From positions 2,604,001-2,668,000 of the forward strand of contig NZ_JAMQJY010000001.1 in assembly GCF_023703085.1 (NCBI RefSeq): a stretch of 64,000 bases of DNA, in the 5' to 3' direction. Positions within the stretch are counted from its first letter, which is position 1. Every line of letters begins with the position of its first letter. Made by a program: the position numbers and the translations under genes. Below the pieces are notes generated by a model. That model ran no database searches. It was not told the origin of the DNA and was given only the letters and a program-made list of their open reading frames with translations. Below, piece by piece: positions 1 to 10,090 of the stretch. This DNA is from Alkalicoccobacillus plakortidis. Its GTDB lineage: Bacteria; Bacillota; Bacilli; Bacillales; Bacillaceae_D.

Positions 1-213
1 AAAATTAATTTCAAAAACTCCAGGTTGATTAACACCTTCCACCACGTGCTCATCTAAGAGTATGAGATGAGGTAGTGAGTAATCGGGGGCTTGTGTAGAA
101 GCTCGAAAGCAAATTTGAGCAAGCGTATTAATGTGGATAAGAGATTTTTTTATGTTCATCTCTTCATGAATGTTTTTATAGATCTTAAAAGGATATGCAA
201 TCTCCAATTTCAT
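1..213 (-). CDS. Partial unknown protein, runs off left edge
   Basis: An open frame on the minus strand runs off the window without a stop. It reads MKLEIAYPFKIYKNIHEEMN and continues for about 70 residues. I do not recognise the family. An AGGAGG lies one base before the ATG at 213, which is too close, but seven bases before an in-frame TTG at 207, so 207 may be the real start. Against this, the same frame stays open upstream to about position 351 (after an in-frame TAG) and reads like coding sequence (FDGYENESVGDYGHLRNKSS), so this could be the remains of a longer gene that has lost its 5' end. The gene is divergent from the regulator that starts at 623. Confidence 0.4.
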   Translation of the reverse strand, partial: MKLEIAYPFKIYKNIHEEMNIKKSLIHINTLAQICFRASTQAPDYSLPHLILLDEHVVEGVNQPGVFEINF

Positions 214-622
214 TCCTCCTTTTCTAATCATGAAAGAGCTCTTGTTCCGCAAGTGACCATAATCTCCAACAGACTCGTTTTCATAGCCATCAAATCTAAT
301 TGATTCTGTGGAACAGTTAAGATTCTTTCTACACTTACTATAAAGAAAACGCTAGGGTAAAAAGAATAGGTAAAAAACCACTGAAAATCACTCAAATAAA
401 ATCAAAAATCAATCTGATCATTAAACTAAATTCACTAATATTGGATATTGGATTTTAGGAAGCATATCACTGAAAACATAACGAATCTTAATACTCAGAT
501 ACTTCTCAAAATGGCGGAATATTGTATAATTGAGAGATTATTAGCTACAATTACGTTTTTATAACCGTAATAGATGAATTTCTACTTTTCAGATGAAGCA
601 TTGCTAAACTGAGACGAAGAGA
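214..622. other. Intergenic region between divergent genes
   Basis: This stretch of about 410 bases is AT-rich. Its left part may belong to the reading frame described at 1-213. A TATAAT hexamer at 525-530 could be the -10 of the regulator gene at 623, but no good -35 is visible 17 bases upstream. I see no RNA gene or strong repeat here. Confidence 0.4.
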
Positions 623-1891
623 GTGAGAAACTTGGAGATAGGGGAAAGAATACGCCAAATACGCATTCATCAGGGGTTAACCCAAACTGAATTAATTAAG
701 GACATCTGTTCGAATACATATATTAGTAAAATAGAGAGCGGTAAAACGAAACCATCTTATTCATTTATTTTAAAAGTTGCAAAGGTTTTGAACGTAGAGC
801 CTGAATTCTTGATTAATATGGACGCCACAGACGTAGAACCTGATATACAAAGGGTTTATGAAAGCTACCTCCAAACAAAAAAAATAAGCTCACAGGATCT
901 CTCCTTTCTAAAGTTACATGCAAAGGAAAACCATTCGAACTCCACGTTAGTCAAAATATATTATGTATTAATCGCTTATCACAACAAAACTAGTATTAAA
1001 GAATCAGCACCATATGTAGAGCAAGCTAAGAACATTATTTCTCAAAATGTTGATATCCTTATAGATGGCGAAGACGAATTATCCCACTACTTTAATAGCC
1101 TTTCGAATTACTTTTTTTATACTAGAAATTATTCCGAGGCTTTGTTATACGCTGATCTACATGTTAGAGCGTTAAGACAAGAAGAAGGAAGTCTAAAAGA
1201 AGGAAAAGCCTATTTCAATCTGGCTATGATTCGAACAAAAATTGATGAGGATTTAGAACTTGCAAGAATTTATAGCAAAAAAGCACTGTATATTTTTAAA
1301 AAAGAAGATTTCAAACAAGGAATTGCAAATGCGCTCTCAGAATTAGCAATTCAATATCATCGAAATAAATTATATGATAAATCAATTGCTATGCTAGATG
1401 CACTGCGTACCTTCACAGAAGACTTCAAAAAAGACTATTATGCCCCTATCTTGGATTATAATTATGGTAGAGTGTATCAAAAATTAGGGAGATTTAGTCA
1501 GGCTACTGAATATTATTTCAATAGTATAAAATTAGATAAGTTAATAGGTGAAGAAAATACAATTTATGCTATTAAGTGTTTAGCAGAAATGAGTATTGAA
1601 CAGAAAAACTGGGAAGAAGCTAATGATTATTTGAAGAAAGGATTTTCATTAACTAATACGTTTCACTTACCGAATATGCATATTCATCTTTTACACTTAA
1701 GATCACAAATATACAAAACACGTTTTGATTTCCCTTCCTATGAAAAAGAGATGCAACAAGCTGTAAATTTAGCTCAAGAAGGCAATTATCCCTTACTGAT
1801 TAAAGAAATCAGTATAGAGCTCGCCGATCATTATAATGAAGCTCGCGCGTACAAGATGGCAGCTAAATATTATAAAATTGCTCTCAGTTAA
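623..1891 (+). CDS. HTH-TPR transcriptional regulator, RRNPP type (NprR-like)
   Basis: The 422-residue protein has an XRE-type helix-turn-helix at residues 7-62 (GERIRQIRIHQGLTQTELI, then SKIESGKTKPS). A long alpha-helical TPR-like region follows to the end, with recognisable repeats such as YFNLAMIRTK, ALSELAIQYHR and NYGRVYQKLGRF. This layout and length fit the NprR branch of the RRNPP family, cytoplasmic regulators whose TPR domain binds an imported signalling peptide. PlcR and Rgg proteins are much shorter. The start is a GTG with only a weak GAAGAGA ribosome site. A small frame overlaps the 3' end and a terminator closes the unit. Specific target genes cannot be inferred. The family assignment rests on architecture. 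Confidence 0.75.
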   Translation: MRNLEIGERIRQIRIHQGLTQTELIKDICSNTYISKIESGKTKPSYSFILKVAKVLNVEPEFLINMDATDVEPDIQRVYESYLQTKKISSQDLSFLKLHAKENHSNSTLVKIYYVLIAYHNKTSIKESAPYVEQAKNIISQNVDILIDGEDELSHYFNSLSNYFFYTRNYSEALLYADLHVRALRQEEGSLKEGKAYFNLAMIRTKIDEDLELARIYSKKALYIFKKEDFKQGIANALSELAIQYHRNKLYDKSIAMLDALRTFTEDFKKDYYAPILDYNYGRVYQKLGRFSQATEYYFNSIKLDKLIGEENTIYAIKCLAEMSIEQKNWEEANDYLKKGFSLTNTFHLPNMHIHLLHLRSQIYKTRFDFPSYEKEMQQAVNLAQEGNYPLLIKEISIELADHYNEARAYKMAAKYYKIALS

Positions 1892-1979
1892 TTCCGTAGT
1901 GATCGCACAAAATGTGATTACGCATCCTGGTACATTTCCGCTTATTTCTCTGATTATTATTTTTATTTTTTCAGGTTAG
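1836..1979 (+). CDS. Candidate pro-peptide overlapping the regulator 3' end
   Basis: In a different frame from the regulator, an ATG at 1836 opens a 47-residue frame. It has a basic N-terminus (MKLARTRWQL), a hydrophobic stretch (NIIKLLSVNSVVIAQ) and a strongly hydrophobic end (FPLISLIIIFIFSG). It stops at 1979, two bases before the stem of the terminator, so it fills the whole 3' untranslated region. In NprR and PlcR systems the signalling peptide gene overlaps or directly follows the regulator. Against this call, there is no clear ribosome site before the ATG and the C-terminus is unusually hydrophobic for a mature signalling peptide. This is inference from position and composition only. 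Confidence 0.28.
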   Translation: MKLARTRWQLNIIKLLSVNSVVIAQNVITHPGTFPLISLIIIFIFSG

Positions 1980-1981
1980 TT

Positions 1982-2015
1982 AATAACCTCAATTATGATT
2001 TGAGGTTATTTTTTT
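1982..2015 (+). terminator. Rho-independent terminator after the HTH-TPR gene
   Basis: AATAACCTCA (1982-1991) pairs perfectly with TGAGGTTATT (2001-2010) and is followed by a run of T to 2015. Confidence 0.85.
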
Positions 2016-2043
2016 ATATTTAAAAGCCCCAAAAACGTTCTTT

Positions 2044-2215
2044 TCCAGATGTACTCCTGCTTTTTCCGATGTATCTGCTCCTTTCCAGATGTATTCCTGC
2101 TTCTTCCGATGTATCCGCTCTTTCCCGGATGTATTTCTGCTCTTTCCGATGTATCTGCTCTTTTCCGGATATATTCCCACTCCTTCCGATGTATCCGCTC
2201 CATCTCTCTTGCTAA
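2044..2215. repeat. 20-bp-period tandem repeat array (40-bp super-unit)
   Basis: GAT followed by GTA/ATA recurs at 2048, 2068, 2088, 2108, 2128, 2148, 2168 and 2188, a strict 20-base period. Two half-units alternate, one with CCAGAT/CCGGAT and one with TTCCGAT, giving a 40-base unit in about four copies. The next unit in phase (CTTG at 2208) reads CTCTTGCTA, the core of the array at 10.1 kb. The unit length is not a multiple of 3, so the open frames across it are not peptide repeats. Confidence 0.8.
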
Positions 2216-2308
2216 AGCTCCACACCACCGCACCCACACTCCACCCACACATCACCCACACATCAAAAAAACCCAGGCATCAGCTCGGTTTCTCCTTCTA
2301 CTTATCAC

Positions 2309-3104
2309 TCAAACAACCGTCAAAGCGGTGGGTTTCAGTGGGTCTGTGTCGTATAATTCAAATTGTTCGCCTACTCCCATTCCTTGCTCGCGAAGACTTT
2401 GCTCGACGGTGAGTCGGGCGAGGTCTTTCATGTTGTTATCGAGGCTGAGGTGAGCGAGGTAGATTCGGCTCGTGGTGTCTCCGATGACATCTGTTAGGGC
2501 GATAGCCGCGTCTTCGTTGGATACGTGGCCGACGTCGCTTAGGATGCGGCGTTTGACGTTCCAGGGATAGCGGCCGATACGCAACATGTTCAGGTCGTGA
2601 TTGGATTCGAAAACAAACATATCGGCGCCTTTAATTGTGCCTTTGATGCGGTCGCTGACGTAACCCATGTCGGTGGCGATGACGAGCTTTCGTCCATTGT
2701 GACGGAAGACGTAGAACATCGGCTTGGGCGGCGTCATGGGAAACACCAAACGATTCGACTTCGAGATCACCGAAACTGCGCACGGTTTCCATGTCAAAAT
2801 GGAATTTTTGATCGACTGGAATGGTACCGAGCTGCTTGTCCATGGCATTCCAGGTTTTTTCGTTGGCGTAGATTGGCAGCTTGTGGCGTCGGGCGAAGAT
2901 GCCGACTCCTTTGATATGATCGCTGTGTTCGTGAGTGACTAGGATGCCATCAAGCTCTTTGGGGTCCCGATTAATCTCTTGAAACAGCTCATCCATCTTT
3001 TTGCCGCTAAGACCAGCATCCACGAGTATCCGCTTTGTAGGTGTTTCCACATACATGGCGTTACCTGTGCTGCCGCTTGCCAATACACTAAATCGCAAGG
3101 CCAT
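2309..3104 (-). CDS. walJ: Metallo-beta-lactamase-fold protein WalJ (frameshifted)
   Basis: This is the last gene of the wal operon. It begins [20 protein letters not shown] and carries the metallo-beta-lactamase motif THEHSDH near residue 60, so it is a predicted metal-dependent hydrolase (YycJ). Members have been linked to DNA exonuclease activity and to coordination of cell-wall metabolism with replication. The frame breaks after VSHDAAQ. The remainder, [10 protein letters not shown] to [11 protein letters not shown], continues in another frame. Dropping one T from GCTTGG at 2722-2727 (plus strand) restores AAQPMFY and gives 264 residues, the usual length. The break therefore looks like a sequence error, and the gene is annotated whole. 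A short gap separates it from walI. Confidence 0.88.
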
Positions 3105-3122
3105 AAGTGGCCTCCTTTCCGG

Positions 3123-3983
3123 TTAATCCTCTTCCCTTATCTCTTCTTCGTCACCTTGATCGTCGTCAACAGGTGGATTTTCGATTGTAGGCTCAACCAT
3201 TTCGTCTTCCACGTCTGGGATGCCTTCCTCTTGTACCGTTCCTTCAAAGGCATTAACGAGGTACGTAATCTCGCCCTCTTCCCCTTTGTCAACGTCAATT
3301 CTCATAATAGGCGCAAAGACTGGAGACTCTTTAAAAAAGCTGTAGTAGCCCAATTCAAAGTCTACAATGCTTTGATTCATTGTAATATATTGCTGATTAA
3401 ACAAGGTTTCAATCGCTCGCAAATTCATGAGCGTATCCTTTGGATTGCCTTGTTTTTTATAAACCGAATACTCTTGTTCATATCCTGTTATTTCTCGCTC
3501 ATTATTAATCGTAAGCTTTAATGGCGCGTTATGGTTGGTATAAACGGTTTTGCCATCAAACACTTGATCTAAATAAATCATATTCTCTTCCTCATTAACC
3601 ACTATATATTGCTCACCATTTGTAACGTACGCGGTTAAAAACTGTGATAGATTTTCATTTCCCTCTCCAATCGGGAACGGATCAGTAAGTGTGGAGGCAA
3701 TAGACTTTTCATCCACTAGCTCAGCTGTTTGATTGCTTAGAGTCTCAAGCTCCTCTGAATCAAACATTTGTTTTTCCCCAACTAAGTATTCGACTTCTTC
3801 TAAATCATCTGGAAGCTCAACATCAATGCTGATTTGATTTTCTTTTAGTCTATCCTGAGTGGTATTACCACTAATCAAGCTAAACTGATTTTCATCGTTT
3901 ACTTGGTAGAGCTGATAGCCTAGAAAAAGATTTAACATCAGGAAGGTCATAATGAATACCGTTTTCGTTCTACTCCATTTCAT
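3123..3983 (-). CDS. walI: WalRK two-component regulatory protein WalI
   Basis: The 286-residue protein begins MKWSRTKTVFIMTFLMLNLF, a single N-terminal membrane anchor, followed by an acidic extracytoplasmic domain. This is the layout of WalI (YycI), which with WalH modulates the sensor kinase WalK through its transmembrane segment. The ATG at 3983 is chosen because GGGGGAGG lies five bases upstream. A longer in-frame start near 4049 has no such site and would overlap walH by 80 bases. The chosen start overlaps the end of walH by 14 bases, indicating translational coupling. The tail is very acidic and proline-rich (DDDQGDEEEIREED). Confidence 0.88.
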   Translation of the reverse strand: MKWSRTKTVFIMTFLMLNLFLGYQLYQVNDENQFSLISGNTTQDRLKENQISIDVELPDDLEEVEYLVGEKQMFDSEELETLSNQTAELVDEKSIASTLTDPFPIGEGNENLSQFLTAYVTNGEQYIVVNEEENMIYLDQVFDGKTVYTNHNAPLKLTINNEREITGYEQEYSVYKKQGNPKDTLMNLRAIETLFNQQYITMNQSIVDFELGYYSFFKESPVFAPIMRIDVDKGEEGEITYLVNAFEGTVQEEGIPDVEDEMVEPTIENPPVDDDQGDEEEIREED

Positions 3984-5305
3984 TTGTACCTCCCCCTGAC
4001 GGTACCTTTTGCCAACGATTATCCCCAAAAACATACCAAGCTGGCTCAAAGGTTACTAAGCCTGGTTGATCGTCCTCGTCCGTCATTTCATAGCCAACAC
4101 GTACATCTCGCAGCTGATCAAAATCAAGTCGCTCTGCAGTCCTTAGTTTCTCAATGACACTTGCACCTGACTGAAGCTCGACATTCTCCTGATTAATTGC
4201 ACTACTATCAAGCACTAAAAGAGGTCTGATATAACTGGTGGTTTGTGTACCTGATTTCTCTACATTAATCGTCATACTATCGCTGCTATTTTTAAAGTTA
4301 AAAACAGGTAGATTGTTCACGTAAAGACGGTAGACTGCACTTTCACGTTCATTTGATACTCTCCACCAAGCTTAGGACATAATCATTGGTCCAGCCATGA
4401 TGATTATTAATATAGTCAAAGCTCGTCTGAGGTATGCTGTCAGTTGGACTACTCGCAGATTCCGAAGTTGAAGAATTCCGGTAAGTCATAAAGTTCTCAT
4501 TATCACGTAAATTGAAGATCCTAGTTCCATCAGTATAGGTAAACTCACCATTACTTTGACGATAATTTCGAACAGAATTAGGGTCAGGGAACAATGTTTG
4601 AATGACATCACGTGGCCTCACACGTTCAGTCGAATAGGTCTGACGAGCATATTCAACGCCCTCAGCAGGAATATAGATATTCTCTTGATTGAGTACAAAG
4701 TCATCCGTATCCGGTTCATTTACTGTAAGAGCCGGAACAGCTGTGTTATCTGCAAGAAATCTTTCTAAAACTGCAGGATCAAAACTCGTTGAAATTTCAA
4801 ATGGTACCTTATCAGACGATGAATAGACCTGTAGTTTGACTCCATCTCCATCACTATCTTCATAGATAAATACTCGATCTACTCCATCAAGGGGGAACTC
4901 ATCCTGCTCTTGATTCTGTGAGAAGAGACTCATAAACATATTCATAGGCACTTGATCAGGAAAAACAAGTTCAATACCCGTTGATACATCCATTGGAGGA
5001 AACACACCATTCGTATCTTGAAGGTCTGCCTCCAACAGCTTTTCATAGATCTCATTAAATAAAGCATCGGTTTCAAGAACCATATACGTTTCTCCAAACT
5101 GATGCTTAACAATCTTACTTGGCCGGACCACGTCTTGAATCGACTTTTCATCACCAATTTGATTTAATTCTACAGCTTCAGTATCCTGAGTAACAAGTTC
5201 AGGTTTATAAGTCCAAAGCAAATAAGTCAAAATTAAACTAAGAACAACTAAGAACACTAGTAACCAGGTTTTTAGTTGTTCATAATAAAGACCTCTCACT
5301 CTCAC
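3970..5305 (-). CDS. walH: WalRK two-component regulatory protein WalH (frameshifted)
   Basis: WalH (YycH) is a membrane-anchored modulator of WalK. The protein starts at a GTG that overlaps the walK stop (GTGA), and the transmembrane anchor LLVFLVVLSLILTYLLW lies at about residues 14-30. The frame is interrupted near 4370. The first part ends NDYVLSLVESIK and the rest resumes in another frame with ERESAVYRLYVNNLPVF and ends GGTNEME. Removing one T from GCTTGG (CCAAGC on the plus strand, 4366-4371) joins them as LSWWRVSNERESAVY, giving 444 residues, close to the family length. This is most likely a sequencing error. Confidence 0.85.
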
Positions 5306-7122
5306 ACGTCTCCCCCCTTAGATGCCGAATAGGGTAATGTGAAGTAAATCGTTGTTCCTTCGCCATACTCACTATGCACCCAAATGTCTCCACCGTGAGC
5401 CTGAACCAATTCCTTTGCGATTGCCAAACCGAGTCCTGTGCCACCGATATTTCGCGCACGCGCACGGTCGACACGATAAAATCTGTCGAAAATCTTTAAC
5501 TGACTTTCCCGGGGAATACCCATGCCTTGATCAGCAATACTTACACGAACGTGGTTGCCCTGATGCAGCAAAGTTGTAGTAATATTAGCGCCTTCAGTCG
5601 AATATTTAAACGCATTAGAAATAATATTGTCTAATACTTGGATCAACTTATCCTGATCCATTTCGACATAACTCGGTTTTTTCGAAATATGTCGATGAAG
5701 CTGAATGTTCTTTTCCTGGGCAATAATTTCGAATCGATCTAATACCTCATGCAAAAATTGTCCGAAATCAATCCATTGCAAGGTAAATTGATAGTCATCG
5801 CTGTCGATTTTTGATAGTTGAAGCAAGTCATTCACTAATCGAATCATTCGTTCTGTCTCATTTTGAGTCACTTTTAGAAAACGTGGACCCATGTCGACAT
5901 CATGCATAACCCCATCCTCTAATGCTTCAAGATAGCTTTTCATCGTTGTTAACGGCGTTCGTAACTCATGTGAAACATTAGCTACAAACTCACGGCGTTC
6001 CTGCTCAATCTTTTCTTTTTCCGTTACATCATGGAGTACTGTAATCAGACCATTAATTGGCCCCTCATCCTCCTGTATCACAGAGAAATTCGCTTCAAGT
6101 AGGTATTGACCCTCCTCATTGCTAAAATCTAATAGAACGGAATCTGAGTGATCATATAGGTCATAGACACCAAATGTTTCGGTGACATGTAGAACATCTG
6201 TAAGCGGCTGACGCATGACCTGCTTGCTCGATACACCTAGCAGTTCTTCCGCTCGCTTATTTAAAAGAATGACACGTCCGTTTTGGTCCGTTGCAATCAC
6301 TCCATCTGTCATGTTTGAAAGAACAGAGCTCAGACGCTTCTGCTCTCGGTCACGTGTTAACGTAGCGTCATGTAGTTTCATTGTCAGCTGATTAAAAGAA
6401 GTGGCTAACTGACCAATCTCATCGGTGCTATAGACCTTTACCTGCCTAGAGAAATCTCCATGACTCATTCGTAACGTTTGTTTTCTCATCTCTAAAATAG
6501 GCACAATAATCGTACGTGCCAACAAGATAACTAGAATCGCAGATATAAGGAGCGCAATAGACGTTCCTTTAAAAAGAATGCTATTAATTTCGTTTATTTG
6601 TGTATAGATCTCTTCTAGTGAAGCCTGAATGTAAATAACACCTAAGACTGTATCATCAGTCGTTGTAATTGGCACAGCCATGATCCGAAAACGCTCATTA
6701 CTAGAGTCACGAACCTCACCATCCTCTGCTGATCCAAGCAGAGCCCGTTTGACTCTAATTTCATTATTACGCATCCCAATCTGATCAGGAGCACCTGAGT
6801 TAGATGTGCCTAAGATGACTTCATTTTTATCAATCACTTGAACAGTCGCATTATCAATTCTAAAAAAATCTTGAAGTAACGAATTAATCTCATCTGTCAG
6901 TTTTTCCCGTTCGTCCGGTGGGTTCCCTAGCACCTGCGCTAACTGATAATTAAGTAACGTCGAGCGTTCATCTAGCACATCAAAATGATTCTCTAAGAGA
7001 TCCTGCTCTAGCTGCCTTGAAAAATAAACGCCAATGACCTGTACAGCAACCAGAATCAAGAGAACATAGGCGATAATTAGCTTAAACTGAATCGACTTAA
7101 AGAAGCCAATCTTTCTATCCAT
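5302..7122 (-). CDS. walK: Cell-wall homeostasis sensor histidine kinase WalK
   Basis: The 606-residue membrane kinase has a transmembrane helix at 14-34, an extracytoplasmic sensor domain at about 36-180, a second helix at 187-206, HAMP at 205-258, PAS at about 262-330, the phospho-acceptor His385 in FVANVSHELRTP, and an ATPase domain with NIISNAFKYS, DQGMGIP and GTGLGLAIAK. It phosphorylates WalR and controls cell-wall hydrolase genes, an essential system in low-GC Gram-positives. The ATG overlaps the walR stop by one base (TAATG) with GGAGAAG upstream. The operon order walR-walK-walH-walI-walJ is the classical one. The sequence is complete and shows no oddity. Confidence 0.97.
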   Translation of the reverse strand: MDRKIGFFKSIQFKLIIAYVLLILVAVQVIGVYFSRQLEQDLLENHFDVLDERSTLLNYQLAQVLGNPPDEREKLTDEINSLLQDFFRIDNATVQVIDKNEVILGTSNSGAPDQIGMRNNEIRVKRALLGSAEDGEVRDSSNERFRIMAVPITTTDDTVLGVIYIQASLEEIYTQINEINSILFKGTSIALLISAILVILLARTIIVPILEMRKQTLRMSHGDFSRQVKVYSTDEIGQLATSFNQLTMKLHDATLTRDREQKRLSSVLSNMTDGVIATDQNGRVILLNKRAEELLGVSSKQVMRQPLTDVLHVTETFGVYDLYDHSDSVLLDFSNEEGQYLLEANFSVIQEDEGPINGLITVLHDVTEKEKIEQERREFVANVSHELRTPLTTMKSYLEALEDGVMHDVDMGPRFLKVTQNETERMIRLVNDLLQLSKIDSDDYQFTLQWIDFGQFLHEVLDRFEIIAQEKNIQLHRHISKKPSYVEMDQDKLIQVLDNIISNAFKYSTEGANITTTLLHQGNHVRVSIADQGMGIPRESQLKIFDRFYRVDRARARNIGGTGLGLAIAKELVQAHGGDIWVHSEYGEGTTIYFTLPYSASKGGDV

Positions 7123-7835
7123 TAGGACTTCTCCTGCTCCTGTGGTTCTGGTTCATTTAAGAAGTAACCTACTCCACGGCGAGTAATAATCCATGCCGGA
7201 AAGCTTGGGTTATCCTCGACTTTTTCACGTAATCGACGAACCGTAACATCCACTGTTCGCACATCACCAAAATAATCATATCCCCATACAGCCTGAAGCA
7301 AATGCTCCCTCGTCATTACTTGACCAAGGTGCTTTGCAAGGTAATGAATCAATTCAAATTCTCTATGAGTAAGCTCAATTGGCTCACCACGTCTTTTCAC
7401 CTGGTAGGCATCCGGATAGATCACTAGATTACCAATGACCAACTCTTTTTGAACAGGCGCTTCCTCTGTTGTTTTCTGTCTACGCAAGTTCGCTTTTACC
7501 CGCGCAAGCAGCTCTCTTGTACTGAATGGCTTGGTTACATAATCATCTGCACCTAGCTCCAGTCCTAGCACTTTATCAATCTCCGAATCCTTTGCTGTCA
7601 GCATAATAATCGGAATATCATAGCTTTTACGTACTTCTCTACATACTTCCATTCCATCTTTATGCGGAAGCATTATATCTAATAAAATTAAATCAGGCTT
7701 TTCCTGCTTAACTTGTTCCATAGCTTCAACACCATCATAGGCACAGACAACCTCAAATCCTTCTTTTTCAAGGTTAAATTTCAGGATATCTGCAATGGGA
7801 CGTTCATCATCCACAACGAGAATTCGTTTATCCAT
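7122..7835 (-). CDS. walR: Two-component response regulator WalR
   Basis: This is an OmpR-family regulator of 237 residues. The receiver domain spans 1-120 with acidic pocket residues D9-D10, the phosphorylation site D53 (LLDIMLP) and the conserved lysine in MLTAKD. A winged-helix DNA-binding domain follows at about 135-230, ending [10 protein letters not shown]. It is the response regulator of WalK and controls autolysin and wall-metabolism genes. It is the first gene of the operon, and a tRNA cluster lies upstream in the same orientation with a terminator between them. No -35/-10 pair stood out in the 140 bases upstream. Confidence 0.97.
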   Translation of the reverse strand: MDKRILVVDDERPIADILKFNLEKEGFEVVCAYDGVEAMEQVKQEKPDLILLDIMLPHKDGMEVCREVRKSYDIPIIMLTAKDSEIDKVLGLELGADDYVTKPFSTRELLARVKANLRRQKTTEEAPVQKELVIGNLVIYPDAYQVKRRGEPIELTHREFELIHYLAKHLGQVMTREHLLQAVWGYDYFGDVRTVDVTVRRLREKVEDNPSFPAWIITRRGVGYFLNEPEPQEQEKS

Positions 7836-7976
7836 TCCGTTTCTCTCCTATTCTTATCGAACTTCTTCTAGTTTAACACAAATAACCCGTGACCAAACGA
7901 CATCCATATGTACGTTGCACAGGAAAAAGACAATCTATATACATACGTAACATTACATTTCATCCAAACATTCGTA

Positions 7977-8017
7977 CAAAAAGAACCCTCAATCACAGTA
8001 TTCATGATGAGGGTTCT
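7977..8017 (-). terminator. Terminator after the tRNA cluster
   Basis: On the minus strand AGAACCCTC (8017-8009) pairs with GAGGGTTCT (7990-7982), followed by TTTTT. It separates the tRNA transcript from walR. Confidence 0.85.
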
Positions 8018-8029
8018 ACAACGAATGAA

Positions 8030-8102
<73 letters not shown>

Positions 8103-8105
8103 AAA

Positions 8106-8181
<76 letters not shown>

Positions 8182-8208
8182 ACACTACTAAAACTATTCA
8201 AATAAAAA

Positions 8209-8285
8209 TGGCGGTCTGGACGGGACTCGAACCCGCGACCTCCTGCGTGACAGGCAGGCATTCTAACCAACTGAACTACCAGACC
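8209..8285 (-). tRNA. tRNA-Asp (GTC)
   Basis: Acceptor GGTCTGG/CCAGACC with discriminator G and encoded CCA. The anticodon loop CTGTCAC gives GTC. Confidence 0.95.
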
Positions 8286-8290
8286 AATAA

Positions 8291-8365
8291 TGGTGACCCG
8301 TACGGGAATCGAACCCGTGATACCGCCGTGAAAGGGCGGTGTCTTAACCGCTTGACCAACGGGCC
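8291..8365 (-). tRNA. tRNA-Glu (TTC)
   Basis: Acceptor GGCCCGT pairs with ACGGGTC through one G-U pair, and CCA is encoded. The anticodon loop CTTTCAC gives TTC. Confidence 0.95.
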
Positions 8366-8391
8366 ATTATTGTAAAAATTGAAATTAAAAG

Positions 8392-8464
8392 TGAGCCATG
8401 AAGGATTCGAACCTTCGACCCTCTGATTAAAAGTCAGATGCTCTACCAACTGAGCTAATGGCTC
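8392..8464 (-). tRNA. tRNA-Lys (TTT)
   Basis: Acceptor GAGCCAT pairs with ATGGCTC. The anticodon loop CTTTTAA gives TTT. No CCA is encoded. It is the first tRNA in the transcript (Lys-Glu-Asp-Phe-Thr), matching a B. subtilis cluster at this locus. Confidence 0.95.
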
Positions 8465-8589
8465 ATGATTTGTATCATGTTGTCTTTGCGACAAGATTTA
8501 TCTTAGCATACATGCTTGTCCTGTGCAATGTTTTTCTAAAAAAACTTGTAATTTCTTGTTCTTTTTTCTCTCTACCAAGAATATCGGAT

Positions 8590-8628
8590 TAAACAAAGGA
8601 ATGCAAGGAGCGATTTAGCCCTTGCATT
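8590..8628 (-). terminator. Terminator after purA
   Basis: On the minus strand AATGCAAGG (8628-8620) pairs with CCTTGCATT (8608-8600). The tail CCTTTGTTT is only moderately T-rich. Confidence 0.6.
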
Positions 8629-8649
8629 GCCTGTTTATCCTTAGGTAGA

Positions 8650-10003
<1,354 letters not shown>

Positions 10004-10004
10004 A

Positions 10005-10053
10005 CTAAACACGAACATTATTAATGTTTGAATCTCACTTTGTTCGTATAAAT
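10005..10053. promoter_or_regulatory. PurR operator (two inverted PurBoxes)
   Basis: AACACGAACATTA on the plus strand and TTATACGAACAAAG on the minus strand form inverted PurBoxes. The CGAA cores at 10012-10015 and 10043-10046 (as TTCG) are 27 bases apart. That equals the spacing expected from two 14-base boxes separated by 17 bases in B. subtilis PurR operators. Confidence 0.75.
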
Positions 10054-10090
10054 GATGATAGAATCGATCTACGTAGTAAATTGTTTCACT

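Noticed and set aside
1989..2453. Several open frames across the 2.0-2.4 kb repeat on both strands
   Set aside because: They are produced by the 20-base repeat lacking stops. They have no ribosome sites and the unit is not a multiple of three.
5500..5525. Noc-binding site at TTTCCCGGGGAATA in walK
   Set aside because: It carries an extra G in the palindrome centre compared with ATTTCCCGGGAAAT, so it is a chance near-match.
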